A stretch of 64,000 bases of DNA, taken from the NCBI RefSeq assembly GCF_022701255.1, contig NZ_CP031705.1, forward strand, positions 1,116,001-1,180,000, read 5' to 3'. Source of the DNA: Microcoleus vaginatus HSN003. Its GTDB lineage: Bacteria > Cyanobacteriota > Cyanobacteriia > Cyanobacteriales > Microcoleaceae. A model generated the notes under the pieces. That model did no database searches. It had not been told where the DNA came from and saw nothing but the letters and a program-made list of their open reading frames with translations. Below, in pieces: positions 8,188 to 16,949 of this stretch. Both the position numbers and the translations under genes were made by a program. Within the stretch, counting starts at the first letter, position 1, and every line of letters starts with the position of its first letter.

Positions 8188-10398
8188 ATGATCGACATTC
8201 CTCAACTGATTGCTCAAGAACTTTCCATTAATCTGTCTCAAGTCAATAATGCTCTGGAACTTTTCGCAGAGGGAGCAACAATTCCGTTTATTGCCCGCTA
8301 CCGCAAAGAACGCACGGATTTGCTGAATGAAATTCAGTTGCGGGACATCTCCGATCGCTTCACCTATTTGACGGAAATTGAAGAGCGCAAAAAGTCGATT
8401 TTAGAGACGATTAGCTCTCAAGGCAAACTCACTGAAGAACTGCAAGCTAAAATCGAATCGTGTTTGCAAAAAAACGAACTCGAAGACCTTTATCTGCCTT
8501 ACAAACCCAAGCGGCGGACGCGAGCGACAATTGCTAGGGAAAAAGGTTTGGAACCGCTGGCAGAATTTATCAAAACTCTGAACTTACCGACGGCTAAACC
8601 AGCAGATTTTGAGGCGGAAGCAGCTAAATACATTTCGGAAGAAAAGGGAGTGAAAACAGCAGAAGAGGCTCTCAAAGGTGCTGCGGATATTTTGGCAGAA
8701 GCGGTTTCGGAAAAAGCTGAATTGCGGGCTTATTTGCGAGAGTGGTTGATGAAAACAGGAGTTTTTGTCTCGAAAATTAAAGATGATTTCCCGGAAGGAA
8801 GCACTAAATTTGAAATGTACCGCAATTACCAAGTTGCAGCGAGAAGCGTTCAATCGCACAATATGTTAGCGCTGTTTCGCGGGGAAACGGAAGGGGTTTT
8901 AGATTTGGAACTGGCTTTTGATGAATCTGCAGTGATGGCTTATTTGGAAGCTCAGGAAATTAGAACTAGGATACCGGAAGTTAAAGAGTTTTATCGATCG
9001 ACTTTGAAAGATGCCTTCAACCGACTGATGAAGACTTCGTTAATTACTGAAGTACGATCGCACAACAAAGCCGTCGCTGATATCGAGTCGATCACCACTT
9101 TTGAAACAAACCTCCGCGAGTTGCTGCTGTCGGCGCCGGCGGGCATGAAACCGACACTGGCGATCGATCCGGGATTTCGCACGGGCTGCAAAGTTTCCGC
9201 CCTTGATGAAACCGGGCAATTTTTAGAATATCAAGCAATTTTCCCGCACCAAGCGGCCGCTCAGCGACAGCAAGCTGGTAAAATTGTCAAGCATTTAATT
9301 GAAAAATATAAAATTGAATTAATCGCGATCGGCAACGGTACAGCTTCCCGGGAAACAGACGAATTTGTTTCGGAAGTTTTGGCAGAAATGGAAAGAAAAC
9401 CGATTAAAGTCATGGTGAATGAATCGGGTGCATCGATTTATTCAGCAAGCGAAGTGGCGATCGCCGAATTTCCCGACCTCGACATCACCGTTCGTGGCGC
9501 AGTCAGCATCGGGCGGCGCTTGCAAGACCCCCTCGCCGAACTCGTGAAAATCGACCCGAAATCAATAGGAGTCGGTCAATACCAGCACGATGTTGACCAA
9601 AAATTGCTCAAAAAGAAACTCGACGAAACAGTCGAAAGCTGCGTCAACTATGTCGGAGTTGACTTAAACACAGCATCGAAAGAACTGCTGACATTTGTAT
9701 CGGGAATGACGGCAACAGTTGCCAAAAATATCGTCAATTACCGCAACGAAAATGGCGCATTTAAAAATCGCCGCCAACTCTTGAAAGTTCCCAAACTCGG
9801 GCCAAAAGCTTTTGAACAAGCAGCCGGATTTCTCCGCATTCGGGGCGGCGAAAACCCCCTGGACAATACCGCAGTTCATCCCGAAAGTTATCCTGTAGTG
9901 CAGGCGATCGCCAAGGATTTAGACTTGCCGCTGACTCAAATAACACAAATTTCGGAAAAAATCAAGACGGTAAACATCAAGAAATATGTCACAGAAAAAG
10001 TGGGAGAACCCACACTGCGAGACATTATTTCCGAACTAGAAAAACCTGGAAGAGACCCGCGCGCCGAGTTTAAATATGCGACTTTCCAAGCAGGAATCAC
10101 AGAAATATCCGACTTGCAAGTTGGGATGGAATTAGAAGGCATAATCACGAATGTAGCTAACTTTGGAGCCTTTGTTGATGTGGGAGTCCACCAAGATGGT
10201 TTGGTTCACATTTCTCAATTAGCCGATCGCTTCGTAGATGATCCCAAACAGATTGTTAAAGTCGGACAAGTTGTGAAAGTGCGGGTTTTGGAGGTGAATG
10301 AGAAGTTAAAGCGGGTTAGTTTGACGATGAAGCTACAAGAAAAACCGCAACCGCAAAATGGCAATAGTGCGAGGCTTCCGGCCCCGCGCCGACGTTAA
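8188..10398 (+). CDS. tex: Tex-family RNA-binding transcription accessory protein
   Basis: A 736-residue cytoplasmic protein of the Tex/YhgF family, conserved in bacteria and linked to transcription and RNA metabolism. In order: an N-terminal helical region with IPFIARYRKERT (residues 31-42), a YqgF/RuvC-like core (LAIDPGFRTGCKVSALDETG and the IAIGNGTASRET segment), helix-hairpin-helix repeats (LNTASKELLTFVSGMT, RRQLLKVPKLGPKAFEQAAG), and a C-terminal S1 RNA-binding domain (GMELEGIITNVANFGAFVDV to about residue 712). Length and order are as usual. The ATG at 8188 gives the family N-terminus (MIDIPQLIAQEL). It appears to be transcribed alone. Confidence 0.95.
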   Translation: MIDIPQLIAQELSINLSQVNNALELFAEGATIPFIARYRKERTDLLNEIQLRDISDRFTYLTEIEERKKSILETISSQGKLTEELQAKIESCLQKNELEDLYLPYKPKRRTRATIAREKGLEPLAEFIKTLNLPTAKPADFEAEAAKYISEEKGVKTAEEALKGAADILAEAVSEKAELRAYLREWLMKTGVFVSKIKDDFPEGSTKFEMYRNYQVAARSVQSHNMLALFRGETEGVLDLELAFDESAVMAYLEAQEIRTRIPEVKEFYRSTLKDAFNRLMKTSLITEVRSHNKAVADIESITTFETNLRELLLSAPAGMKPTLAIDPGFRTGCKVSALDETGQFLEYQAIFPHQAAAQRQQAGKIVKHLIEKYKIELIAIGNGTASRETDEFVSEVLAEMERKPIKVMVNESGASIYSASEVAIAEFPDLDITVRGAVSIGRRLQDPLAELVKIDPKSIGVGQYQHDVDQKLLKKKLDETVESCVNYVGVDLNTASKELLTFVSGMTATVAKNIVNYRNENGAFKNRRQLLKVPKLGPKAFEQAAGFLRIRGGENPLDNTAVHPESYPVVQAIAKDLDLPLTQITQISEKIKTVNIKKYVTEKVGEPTLRDIISELEKPGRDPRAEFKYATFQAGITEISDLQVGMELEGIITNVANFGAFVDVGVHQDGLVHISQLADRFVDDPKQIVKVGQVVKVRVLEVNEKLKRVSLTMKLQEKPQPQNGNSARLPAPRRR

Positions 10399-10488
10399 AA
10401 CTAGGGCTGAAAGCTGAAAAAGGGCGATGGCGTCCCGCCCCGCAAGCTACGGCTATAATTGTGTAATCCTCACCAACCTCAAAATTAT

Positions 10489-11061
10489 ATGGTTGCAAGT
10501 AAAAGCGACACCTACGTCTCTCCTGAAGATTATTTAGCAGCCGAGAAAGTCAGTTTGATCAAACATGAGTACAGGCAAGGGAAAATCTATACAAAAGCAG
10601 GAAAAAGCAAACCTCATGTCATTATTATGGGGAACGTATCTGTACTTTTGAAAAATCATCTTCGGGGAAGTGGCTGCATACCTTACATGGCAGATATGAA
10701 AGTTCGGGAGGAGACATCTAATTTTTTTTACTATCCCGATGTAGCGGTTAGTTGTGATGAACGAGACAAAAATGCTGATGAAGATTTCATTCGCTACCCG
10801 CGCTTAATTGTGGAAGTTTTATCGCCGACAACAGCGGCTTTTGACAGAGGCGATAAATTTGCAGATTACCGAACTTCAGAAAGTTTGCAAGAGTATGTAT
10901 TAATCAATCAAGAAAGAGTTAGTGTAGAGTGTTTTCGCCGGAATGCAGAGGGTTTGTGGGTGCTTTATCCTTACAGTCAAGGACAAGAGGTTCAGTTTGC
11001 TAGCGTTAATTTTAGCTGTGCGATAGAGACATTGTATGAAGATGCGATCGAGATTGGTTGA
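10489..11061 (+). CDS. Uma2-family (DUF820) putative endonuclease
   Basis: A 190-residue Uma2/DUF820 protein with the full canonical core: SPEDYLAAE near the start, HEYRQGKIY, FFYYPDVAVSC, RLIVEVLSPTTAAFDRGDK, and YRTSESLQEYVLINQE. The Asp, Glu and following Lys of the PD-(D/E)XK-like site are kept in this short version. I use the ATG at 10489. An in-frame TTG at 10459 lies inside a TATAAT box (10454-10459), which is more likely the -10 element, giving a leader of about 25 bases. The role in the cell is unknown. It is a distant paralogue of the longer Uma2 gene at 7082-7942. Confidence 0.88.
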   Translation: MVASKSDTYVSPEDYLAAEKVSLIKHEYRQGKIYTKAGKSKPHVIIMGNVSVLLKNHLRGSGCIPYMADMKVREETSNFFYYPDVAVSCDERDKNADEDFIRYPRLIVEVLSPTTAAFDRGDKFADYRTSESLQEYVLINQERVSVECFRRNAEGLWVLYPYSQGQEVQFASVNFSCAIETLYEDAIEIG

Positions 11062-11156
11062 TTTTAATTACTCCTGAATCACTGATATTGATATGATTGA
11101 ACCGCGAAGACGCTAAGGACGCGAAGGAAGAGAAAAGAAGAAGAAGCTGGTAATTG

Positions 11157-11342
11157 CTATTTTTTCTTGCTAGCTTTCCAAGTGCCGCCGTAGAAGTAAA
11201 AAGGATTGTTTGCACTTACCGATTCCCAACATTTAAGACACAAAAAAAACCACTGCCCCGACTCGTCATACCGGGCGCGGTAGAGAGTCGGGGCAGATTG
11301 GGAACAGCGATCGCAATATTTGATTCTGATTGCCCTGGCCAT
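11157..11342 (-). CDS. Small zinc-ribbon-like protein
   Basis: A 61-residue basic protein with two CxxC knuckles, C10/C13 (YCDRC) and C35/C38 (LCLKC), about 22 residues apart. This spacing would make a small zinc ribbon. The tail KASKKK is lysine-rich. I know no assigned function. It starts only 12 bp after the stop of the PIN/TRAM gene on the same strand, so the two are probably co-transcribed. An RNA- or protein-binding accessory role is a guess from the zinc ribbon and the neighbour. Confidence 0.72.
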   Translation of the reverse strand: MARAIRIKYCDRCSQSAPTLYRARYDESGQWFFLCLKCWESVSANNPFYFYGGTWKASKKK

Positions 11343-11354
11343 TGTTACTCAGTT

Positions 11355-12434
11355 TCAAACAATAGCGGACTCTTGAGGGCGGGCGAATATCATGCGGCCA
11401 GCGCTAGTTTGCAGGGCGCTGGTGACTACGACTCGGGCTTCGCCGCCGACATAGCTGCTTCCTGCTTCTACGACAACCATTGTGCCGTCATCCAAGTAAC
11501 CGATTCCCTGAGAGGGTTCTTTGCCTTCTTTACGGATTTTTAGTTCGATCGTATCTCCCGGCAAATAAGTGGGGCGCACCGCATGAGTCAAATCGTTGAT
11601 ATTCAAAACCGGCAGTTTTTGGACGGTAGCTACTTTCGATAAGTTGTAATCGTTGGTGAGCAAAATGCCGTCGATATCCAAAGCAAATCGGACTAATTTC
11701 GCATCGACTGTGGCTATATCTTCGTAGTCTGCCGAGTGAATTTGAATCCGTTCTGGATATGTTTCTTTGATGCGGTTTAACACATCTAAGCCGCGGCGCC
11801 CGCGCACTCGCTTTTGATCGTTGGCGGAATCAGCTACAAGTTGCAGTTCTTGGAGAACGAATTGCGGCACGATAATTTGACCTTCGAGGAAACCTGTTTC
11901 TAGGAGGTTTTCAATCCGGCCGTCAATAATGCAGCTAGTATCGACAACTTTGGCAGTTGCGGGTTTGAAAGTACCTTCGGCTAGCAACACCGTGTCAAAG
12001 CTTTTGGGGTTGATCAGTCGCAAGAAAGCGCGGCCGTGGGTGTCGGTCAAACTGACGCCTGTGAAGCCAAATATTACGCTTCCCAAGACGGCGACTAGAG
12101 GTTTGATGAAGCCGAACTCGCGGGGAATGGGCAGCAGGAAAAGCGGAGCCAACATTAAGTTTGCTACTAGCAGTCCGATGATTAAGCCGATCGCCCGCGT
12201 CAGCAGCATCTCCACTGGCATATCGCGGACTTGTTTTTCCAGGCGCCGATAGGTTGTTTGAGCCACTAATCCCATCACGAAGCCGATTAATGCTCCAAAG
12301 GAACCTAGTACAGAACTTAAGCCTTGTATATTTGTAACTTGCTCCAGCAGCTCACTCGGCAGGAGTTCGACTCCGTAATAGCCGATGCCTCCGCCTGCGA
12401 TTATGAATGAGATTATTATGATTGCGTCTAGCAT
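11355..12434 (-). CDS. PIN and TRAM domain membrane protein (YacL-like)
   Basis: A 359-residue protein. The N-terminus has about four membrane helices (residues 1-25, 40-60, 82-105, 108-130). A PIN nuclease domain follows from about residue 162 (VVDTSCIIDGRI, then VRGRRGLDVLN and ILLTNDYNLSKVA), holding the conserved acidic residues of a metal-dependent RNase. The TRAM domain at about residues 290-345 (GDTIELKIRKEGKEPSQGIG) is an RNA-binding module. This matches the YacL family, probably a membrane-tethered ribonuclease; the substrate is not known. It is followed by a small zinc-ribbon gene in the same orientation. Confidence 0.92.
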   Translation of the reverse strand: MLDAIIIISFIIAGGGIGYYGVELLPSELLEQVTNIQGLSSVLGSFGALIGFVMGLVAQTTYRRLEKQVRDMPVEMLLTRAIGLIIGLLVANLMLAPLFLLPIPREFGFIKPLVAVLGSVIFGFTGVSLTDTHGRAFLRLINPKSFDTVLLAEGTFKPATAKVVDTSCIIDGRIENLLETGFLEGQIIVPQFVLQELQLVADSANDQKRVRGRRGLDVLNRIKETYPERIQIHSADYEDIATVDAKLVRFALDIDGILLTNDYNLSKVATVQKLPVLNINDLTHAVRPTYLPGDTIELKIRKEGKEPSQGIGYLDDGTMVVVEAGSSYVGGEARVVVTSALQTSAGRMIFARPQESAIV

Positions 12435-12809
12435 TAGTTCTAGGTTAATGAATTTATTCGTATTATATCTTTCTAGTGCTGATACTTGTTTTCATGCTTT
12501 GGTCGGATCTCGCTATATTTACTCAGAGATTTTCATAAACTTATATTTCGCATTTGTACCCTTTAGGGGATGTGCCAGGGAGTCGCTCGGCATTTACCAT
12601 GCCCCGCCGAAAGCAAGCACGAAGTGCGAATAGACTGCCCTGCGGGCTGTTCGGGAATTTTGGTCTATCAAAATTCGTAGGAGGTTAAATTAAAAGAGCC
12701 GCTCGTTCGCAGCGCTTTTTTGGTAAGGAAATGTCATAATATACATAATTATTCATGATTGTTTAATTAAAACTTTAGATTTGAAGTTGCGCTTTCGGCT
12801 TGAAATGTA
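12435..12809. other. Intergenic region between two divergent genes
   Basis: A 375-bp gap. It contains an inverted pair GAATTTTG/CAAAATTC near 12654-12677 and an imperfect hairpin ending in a T tract (12691-12721). It should carry the divergent promoters of the PIN/TRAM gene and hemW. No reading frame here looks real. Confidence 0.5.
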
Positions 12810-14153
12810 ATGCCTCCTACCAAAGATTATTTAACAGTTGAATTAAAAAAAAGTGTGCAAGCGACAAATTCCGGGATTCCTAGTTCGGCTTACTTGCACA
12901 TACCTTTTTGTCGCCGCCGCTGTTACTACTGCGATTTTCCGGTTTTTGTGGTGGGTGATCGCAAAAATGGCGAGAATTCCGGCACCATCGTCCAATACGT
13001 GGCTGTACTGTGTCAAGAAATTGAAGAAACTAAAAATTTAGGCGCATCTCTGAAAACAGTTTTTTTTGGCGGCGGCACACCTTCGCTGCTTTCTGTCAGT
13101 CAGTTGAGCAATATTTTAGAGACTCTCGACGGCAAATTTGGGATTGCTGCTGAGGCGGAAATTTCTATAGAAATAGACCCGGGTACGTTTACTTTAGAAC
13201 AGTTGCGGGGATATGCAGCGGCGGGAGTAAATCGAGTTAGTTTGGGAGTGCAAGCTTTTCAAGATGAATTGCTGCAAGTTTGCGGGCGATCGCACTCTGT
13301 CGCTGATATTTTTGAAGCAGTGGAAATAGTGCGATCGGCTGGTATTGTCAATTTTAGTTTAGACCTAATTTCGGGACTGCCGCACCAAACTTTAGAAAAC
13401 TGGGAAGCTTCTCTGAAATCGGCGGTGGAAATTAGCCCGACTCACCTGTCGAGTTACGACTTAATTGTTGAACAGGGAACTGCTTTCGGGCGCTACTTTG
13501 AAGCAGGCGCGCAGCCGCTACCAGCAGATGAAACGGCGGCTGGAATGTACCGTTTAGCAAGGGAAATTCTGACGGGGGCTGGCTACGAACATTACGAAAT
13601 TTCTAATTACGCTCGATCGGGCTATCAGTGCCGCCACAACCGCGTTTATTGGGAAAATCGCCCTTATTACGGTTTGGGAATGGGGGCGGCGAGTTACGTG
13701 GAAGGCCGGAGGTTGACTAGGCCTCGCAAAACTCAAGAATATTATCAGTGGGTGCGATCGATCTCTGGCCTCAACTCCCCAGCTACTCCACAAATTGGGG
13801 GGGAAACCCAGCAGGATATTTATCCAGCAACTGAGCAAAATTTTCAAGTCTCAGAAAATGACATTTTGTTAGAAACGCTGATGCTAGGTTTGCGTTTAGC
13901 AGAAGGAGTTAGCCTGTCGGCGCTGACTGAAAAGTTTAGTCAGCCAACGGTTGATAAAATTTGGCGTTGTTTGCAGCCCTACTGGCGGCAAGGATGGGTG
14001 GAAATTATGACGGAGGATGGGGCGATGGCAACTTTAGGCGAGGGCGCGGAACTGCCACTTGCGGGCAATTTGAGGTTGAGCGATCCCGAAGGTTTTTTAT
14101 TTTCTAATACAATTTTAGCCGATTTGTTCAGCAAGTTAGGCGAGGATAATTAA
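12810..14153 (+). CDS. hemW: Radical SAM heme chaperone HemW
   Basis: A 447-residue radical-SAM protein. The [4Fe-4S] motif is C34-x3-C38-x2-C41 (FCRRRCYYCDF), followed by FFGGGTPSLL and the EIDPGT strand. The HemW-type heme-binding signature HNRVYW is present, and the HemN C-terminal domain begins around residue 350. HemW delivers heme to respiratory enzymes. It lacks the second SAM site that true coproporphyrinogen oxidase (HemN) uses, although annotations often confuse the two. A low-complexity insert (about residues 315-345, with PQIGGETQQ) lies before the C-terminal domain. The single in-frame start is the ATG at 12810. Confidence 0.9.
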   Translation: MPPTKDYLTVELKKSVQATNSGIPSSAYLHIPFCRRRCYYCDFPVFVVGDRKNGENSGTIVQYVAVLCQEIEETKNLGASLKTVFFGGGTPSLLSVSQLSNILETLDGKFGIAAEAEISIEIDPGTFTLEQLRGYAAAGVNRVSLGVQAFQDELLQVCGRSHSVADIFEAVEIVRSAGIVNFSLDLISGLPHQTLENWEASLKSAVEISPTHLSSYDLIVEQGTAFGRYFEAGAQPLPADETAAGMYRLAREILTGAGYEHYEISNYARSGYQCRHNRVYWENRPYYGLGMGAASYVEGRRLTRPRKTQEYYQWVRSISGLNSPATPQIGGETQQDIYPATEQNFQVSENDILLETLMLGLRLAEGVSLSALTEKFSQPTVDKIWRCLQPYWRQGWVEIMTEDGAMATLGEGAELPLAGNLRLSDPEGFLFSNTILADLFSKLGEDN

Positions 14154-14379
14154 CTCTGTCTGAGGAAGTATATCTTCAGCAAGCGCGATCGGCTCTAAAG
14201 CCGTGTCCGCCAATGCGATCGGAAGGAAATTCAATTGCTCCCTAGCTTGATCCTCTCAAAAATAATATATTTTCTATCGATCCCTAAACAAATCTTAAAG
14301 GCGAACTAAGCCTTGGGATAGACGCAACGACGGCACTTCAGCCGTCATACTTAAGACTGAACATTTAAAAAGTAATTTA

Positions 14380-14640
14380 ATGAACACTTTAACTATCGAG
14401 CGCAACCAAACCCAAAACCAGCCCTGCGTTGTAATTAGCGAGCGCGGCTGCAATCAGACTTCCAAATGTAATTTTTGCGGTCACTACCAACAGGCAAGAG
14501 GTTCCGTTGGTCACTGTCAATTGTTGAACGCACCTGTTAGGGGAGGATGGAAATCTTGCACTTTAGCAATGCCAGCTTTTGCACCTTCTTGGGAATACGT
14601 GGAAGGCGGTGATGTTTCCCCGGCGAAATTAATTAATTAA
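14380..14640 (+). CDS. Small Cys-rich conserved cyanobacterial protein
   Basis: An 86-residue protein with six cysteines, at about 16, 24, 30, 33, 46 and 60, including a CNFC pair and the GHCQLLNAPVRGGWKSC stretch. The pattern suggests a bound metal or small Fe-S centre, but I recognise no named family. There is no signal peptide or membrane segment. It lies 227 bp behind hemW and just upstream of the DUF1830 gene, on the same strand. Function unknown. Confidence 0.68.
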   Translation: MNTLTIERNQTQNQPCVVISERGCNQTSKCNFCGHYQQARGSVGHCQLLNAPVRGGWKSCTLAMPAFAPSWEYVEGGDVSPAKLIN

Positions 14641-14753
14641 CCCAAACAATGTAAAAAAAATGTATAAAAAATTGTTTTTTAACTGGTAATATGCTATATT
14701 ACTTGTAGGGCCGTCGCCGATCGTTCGCACAATTGCACAAACAAGTTAAAAAG

Positions 14754-15026
14754 ATGAATTTGACACTAAATCAGGTAATTTCCGAAGGTGATACGCGCAT
14801 TTTGTGTTGGTATCTTAATAATACTGGCACAGTGCAAATCGCTCGCATTACAAATATTCCTAATTGGTATTTTGAGCGCACGGTGTTTCCGGGGGAACGT
14901 TTTTTGTTTGAAGCGCTACCGGAAGCTCAGTTAGAAGTTTGCAGAACTGCGGAGACGGGTGGTATAGTGTGCGAGCGAATTTTGTGCGATCGGCTGCGAG
15001 TTGAAGAATTAAGCACGGCTGATTGA
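14754..15026 (+). CDS. DUF1830 domain protein
   Basis: A 90-residue protein covering the whole cyanobacterial DUF1830 family: a LCWYLNNTGTVQIARIT opening, the hallmark IPNWYFERTVFPGERFLFEA, and a Cys-rich end (LEVCRTAETGGIVCERILC). Function unknown. I start at the ATG at 14754. An in-frame TTG seven codons upstream lacks a ribosome-binding site. A TATATT box near 14691 is a possible -10 element. A strong hairpin follows the stop codon. Confidence 0.82.
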   Translation: MNLTLNQVISEGDTRILCWYLNNTGTVQIARITNIPNWYFERTVFPGERFLFEALPEAQLEVCRTAETGGIVCERILCDRLRVEELSTAD

Positions 15027-15057
15027 AGATAACTCCTTATACTTACCAACCAGAGGT

Positions 15058-15092
15058 AGAAACCCGGTTTTTTTTTCAGAAACCGGGTTTCT
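15058..15092 (+). terminator. Hairpin of the AGAAACCCGGTTT repeat family, likely terminator of the DUF1830 gene
   Basis: A 13-bp perfect stem (15058-15070 with 15080-15092) around a 9-base loop, 31 bases after the DUF1830 stop. The same AGAAACCCGGTTT/AAACCGGGTTTCT palindrome recurs at 36.3 and 37.1 kb and in shortened form at 53469, so it is a dispersed repeat that may double as a terminator. Confidence 0.6.
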
Positions 15093-15210
15093 CTGTATGA
15101 TTATAAAAACTCCGTGATTCTCGCCACCCATGCGTCAGCCCTGAAACTGTCGCAAATGTTAATCTAAGCTAAATTATAAAAAATCAAGCACTGTTTAATA
15201 CTAAAACCCG

Positions 15211-16776
15211 ATGTCCCTCACCGAACAAATCCTCTCCCAACTACCAGGAGACGCCCTCGGAGGCCTGAGAAAAGTCGATCGACTCTGGGAAAACCTCAAA
15301 CAAAACACCGCACCAGCACCCCAAGCAGTCAAACACAGCCAACAACCCCTGGAAACCCTCGACTTCGACATAGTTATCGGCGGCGGAACCCTAGGAATAT
15401 TAATCGGTACAGCCTTAGTCCTGCGGGGTTGGCGAGTAGCCCTGCTCGAACGCGGCACCCTGCGAGGCCGCGAGCAAGAATGGAACATTTCTCGCAAAGA
15501 ATTAGACGCATTCTTAGAACTAAATTTGCTATCAGTTGAAGAGATAGAAAAGGCCATAGCCACCGAATACAACCCCGCCCGCATCAGCTTTGCCAACACC
15601 CCCGACATCTGGATTTCTGGCGTACTAAACATCGGAATAGATCCAATTTACCTCCTCGAAACCCTCAAACAGCGATTCCTCCAAGCTGGGGGAAAGCTAT
15701 TTGAAAATACACCATTTAAAACAGCCACCCTTCACCCGGATGGAGTCTTGGTAGAATCGGCAAATACCGATACACAACCTGCTACAAAAATATTTAAAGC
15801 CAGATTATTATTAGACGCAATGGGACATTTTTCGCCCATTGTCCGCCAAGCAAGACAAGGCAAAAAACCCGACGCCGTATGTTTAGTAGTCGGCAGTTGC
15901 GCTCAAGGATACCCTAAAAACGACACTGGCGATATATTTGCATCCTTCACCCCAATGCAAAATCAGTGCCAATATTTTTGGGAAGCCTTTCCAGCCAGAG
16001 ACGGCCGCACAACCTACTTATTTACCTACATAGACGCCGACACAGAAAGATTCAGTTTAGAAACATTATTTGAAGAGTATTTGCGCTTGCTTCCCCAATA
16101 TCAAAACGTCGAACTCGAACAGTTAAAATTCCAAAGAGCACTCTACGGATTTTTCCCCTGCTATCGCCAAAGTCCTCTAAAAACGCCTTGGAATCGCATA
16201 CTTCCAGTCGGAGACAGCAGCGGTAGCCAATCTCCCCTCAGCTTCGGCGGTTTCGGCGCCATGGTACGCCACCTCAAACGCTTGACTCTAGGAATTGAGG
16301 AAGCTTTGACAAGCGACAGTCTCGACAAAAATGCCCTCGCACTTTTGCAACCCTACCAGCCGAATCTATCAGTTACCTGGTTGTTTCAGCGTTCGATGAG
16401 TGCTGCGATTAATCAAAAAATAGATCCCAATCAAATCAATCAACTTTTGGCTACCGTATTTCAGGTAATGGAAGAGTTGGGAGAACCGGTACTCAAACCT
16501 TTTCTTCAGGATATTGTGCTGTTTCCGGCTTTGTCAAAAACCTTGTTTAAAACAGCAATTAGCCATCCCGGATTAGTTATGAAAATTATCCCGCAGGTGG
16601 GAATAGCTAATTTGCTCGATTGGATGGTTCATTATCTAAATTTATGGATTTATACGGGCTTGCAGCCTTTGGGGAAAGCCCTAGAACCGCAGGTAAAAAA
16701 TTTAGCACCGGGACAGCAATACTATTTTCACCGATTAGTTGAAGCATGGCAATATGGCGCTGGAGGCGATTATTAA
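15211..16776 (+). CDS. cruP: CruP-type lycopene cyclase paralogue (FAD oxidoreductase)
   Basis: A 521-residue flavoprotein with an N-terminal Rossmann fold (DIVIGGGTLGILIGTALVLR, about residues 54-73) and the GREQEWNISRKELDAF signature that follows it. Further along are DAMGHFSPIVRQARQGKKPD, LVVGSCAQGY, the second FAD contact LPVGDSSGSQSPLSFGGFGA, and a helical C-terminal domain (NLSVTWLFQRSMSA, PFLQDIVLFP) ending EAWQYGAGGDY. This is the CruP family shared by cyanobacteria and plant plastids, a paralogue of lycopene cyclase CruA that has been linked to protection against reactive oxygen. The family call is firm; whether this protein cyclises lycopene is not established by sequence. It is transcribed alone. 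Confidence 0.86.
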   Translation: MSLTEQILSQLPGDALGGLRKVDRLWENLKQNTAPAPQAVKHSQQPLETLDFDIVIGGGTLGILIGTALVLRGWRVALLERGTLRGREQEWNISRKELDAFLELNLLSVEEIEKAIATEYNPARISFANTPDIWISGVLNIGIDPIYLLETLKQRFLQAGGKLFENTPFKTATLHPDGVLVESANTDTQPATKIFKARLLLDAMGHFSPIVRQARQGKKPDAVCLVVGSCAQGYPKNDTGDIFASFTPMQNQCQYFWEAFPARDGRTTYLFTYIDADTERFSLETLFEEYLRLLPQYQNVELEQLKFQRALYGFFPCYRQSPLKTPWNRILPVGDSSGSQSPLSFGGFGAMVRHLKRLTLGIEEALTSDSLDKNALALLQPYQPNLSVTWLFQRSMSAAINQKIDPNQINQLLATVFQVMEELGEPVLKPFLQDIVLFPALSKTLFKTAISHPGLVMKIIPQVGIANLLDWMVHYLNLWIYTGLQPLGKALEPQVKNLAPGQQYYFHRLVEAWQYGAGGDY

Positions 16777-16784
16777 GTGATTAA

Positions 16785-16930
16785 TTGTGGCACGGGCATC
16801 TTGCCCGTGGCTAATATATGAACTGGCAAGATGCCTGTTCCACAACACAATATAATTTATTAATGAATTGTGGCACGGGCATCTTGCCCGTGGCTAACAG
16901 ATGAACAGGCAAGATGCCTGTTCCACAACA
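16785..16930. repeat. Two direct copies of the GGCAAGATGCC dispersed repeat
   Basis: Copies at 16785-16847 and 16868-16930 (83-bp period). Each reads TTGTGGCACGGGCATCTTGC, then the inverted half GGCAAGATGCCTGTTCCACA. Each copy can fold on itself. Shorter relatives occur at 25709-25734, 43510-43536 and 43689-43711, so it is an interspersed palindromic repeat. Confidence 0.85.
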
Positions 16931-16949
16931 TAATTATATTAGTTGTAAG

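Noticed and set aside
11154-11543. Plus-strand 129-residue frame
   Set aside because: It is antisense to the zinc-ribbon and PIN/TRAM genes, which have clear domain evidence.
16785-16930. Duplicated palindromes as insertion-sequence ends
   Set aside because: They lie only about 80 bp apart with no transposase between or beside them; they fit an interspersed palindromic repeat better.
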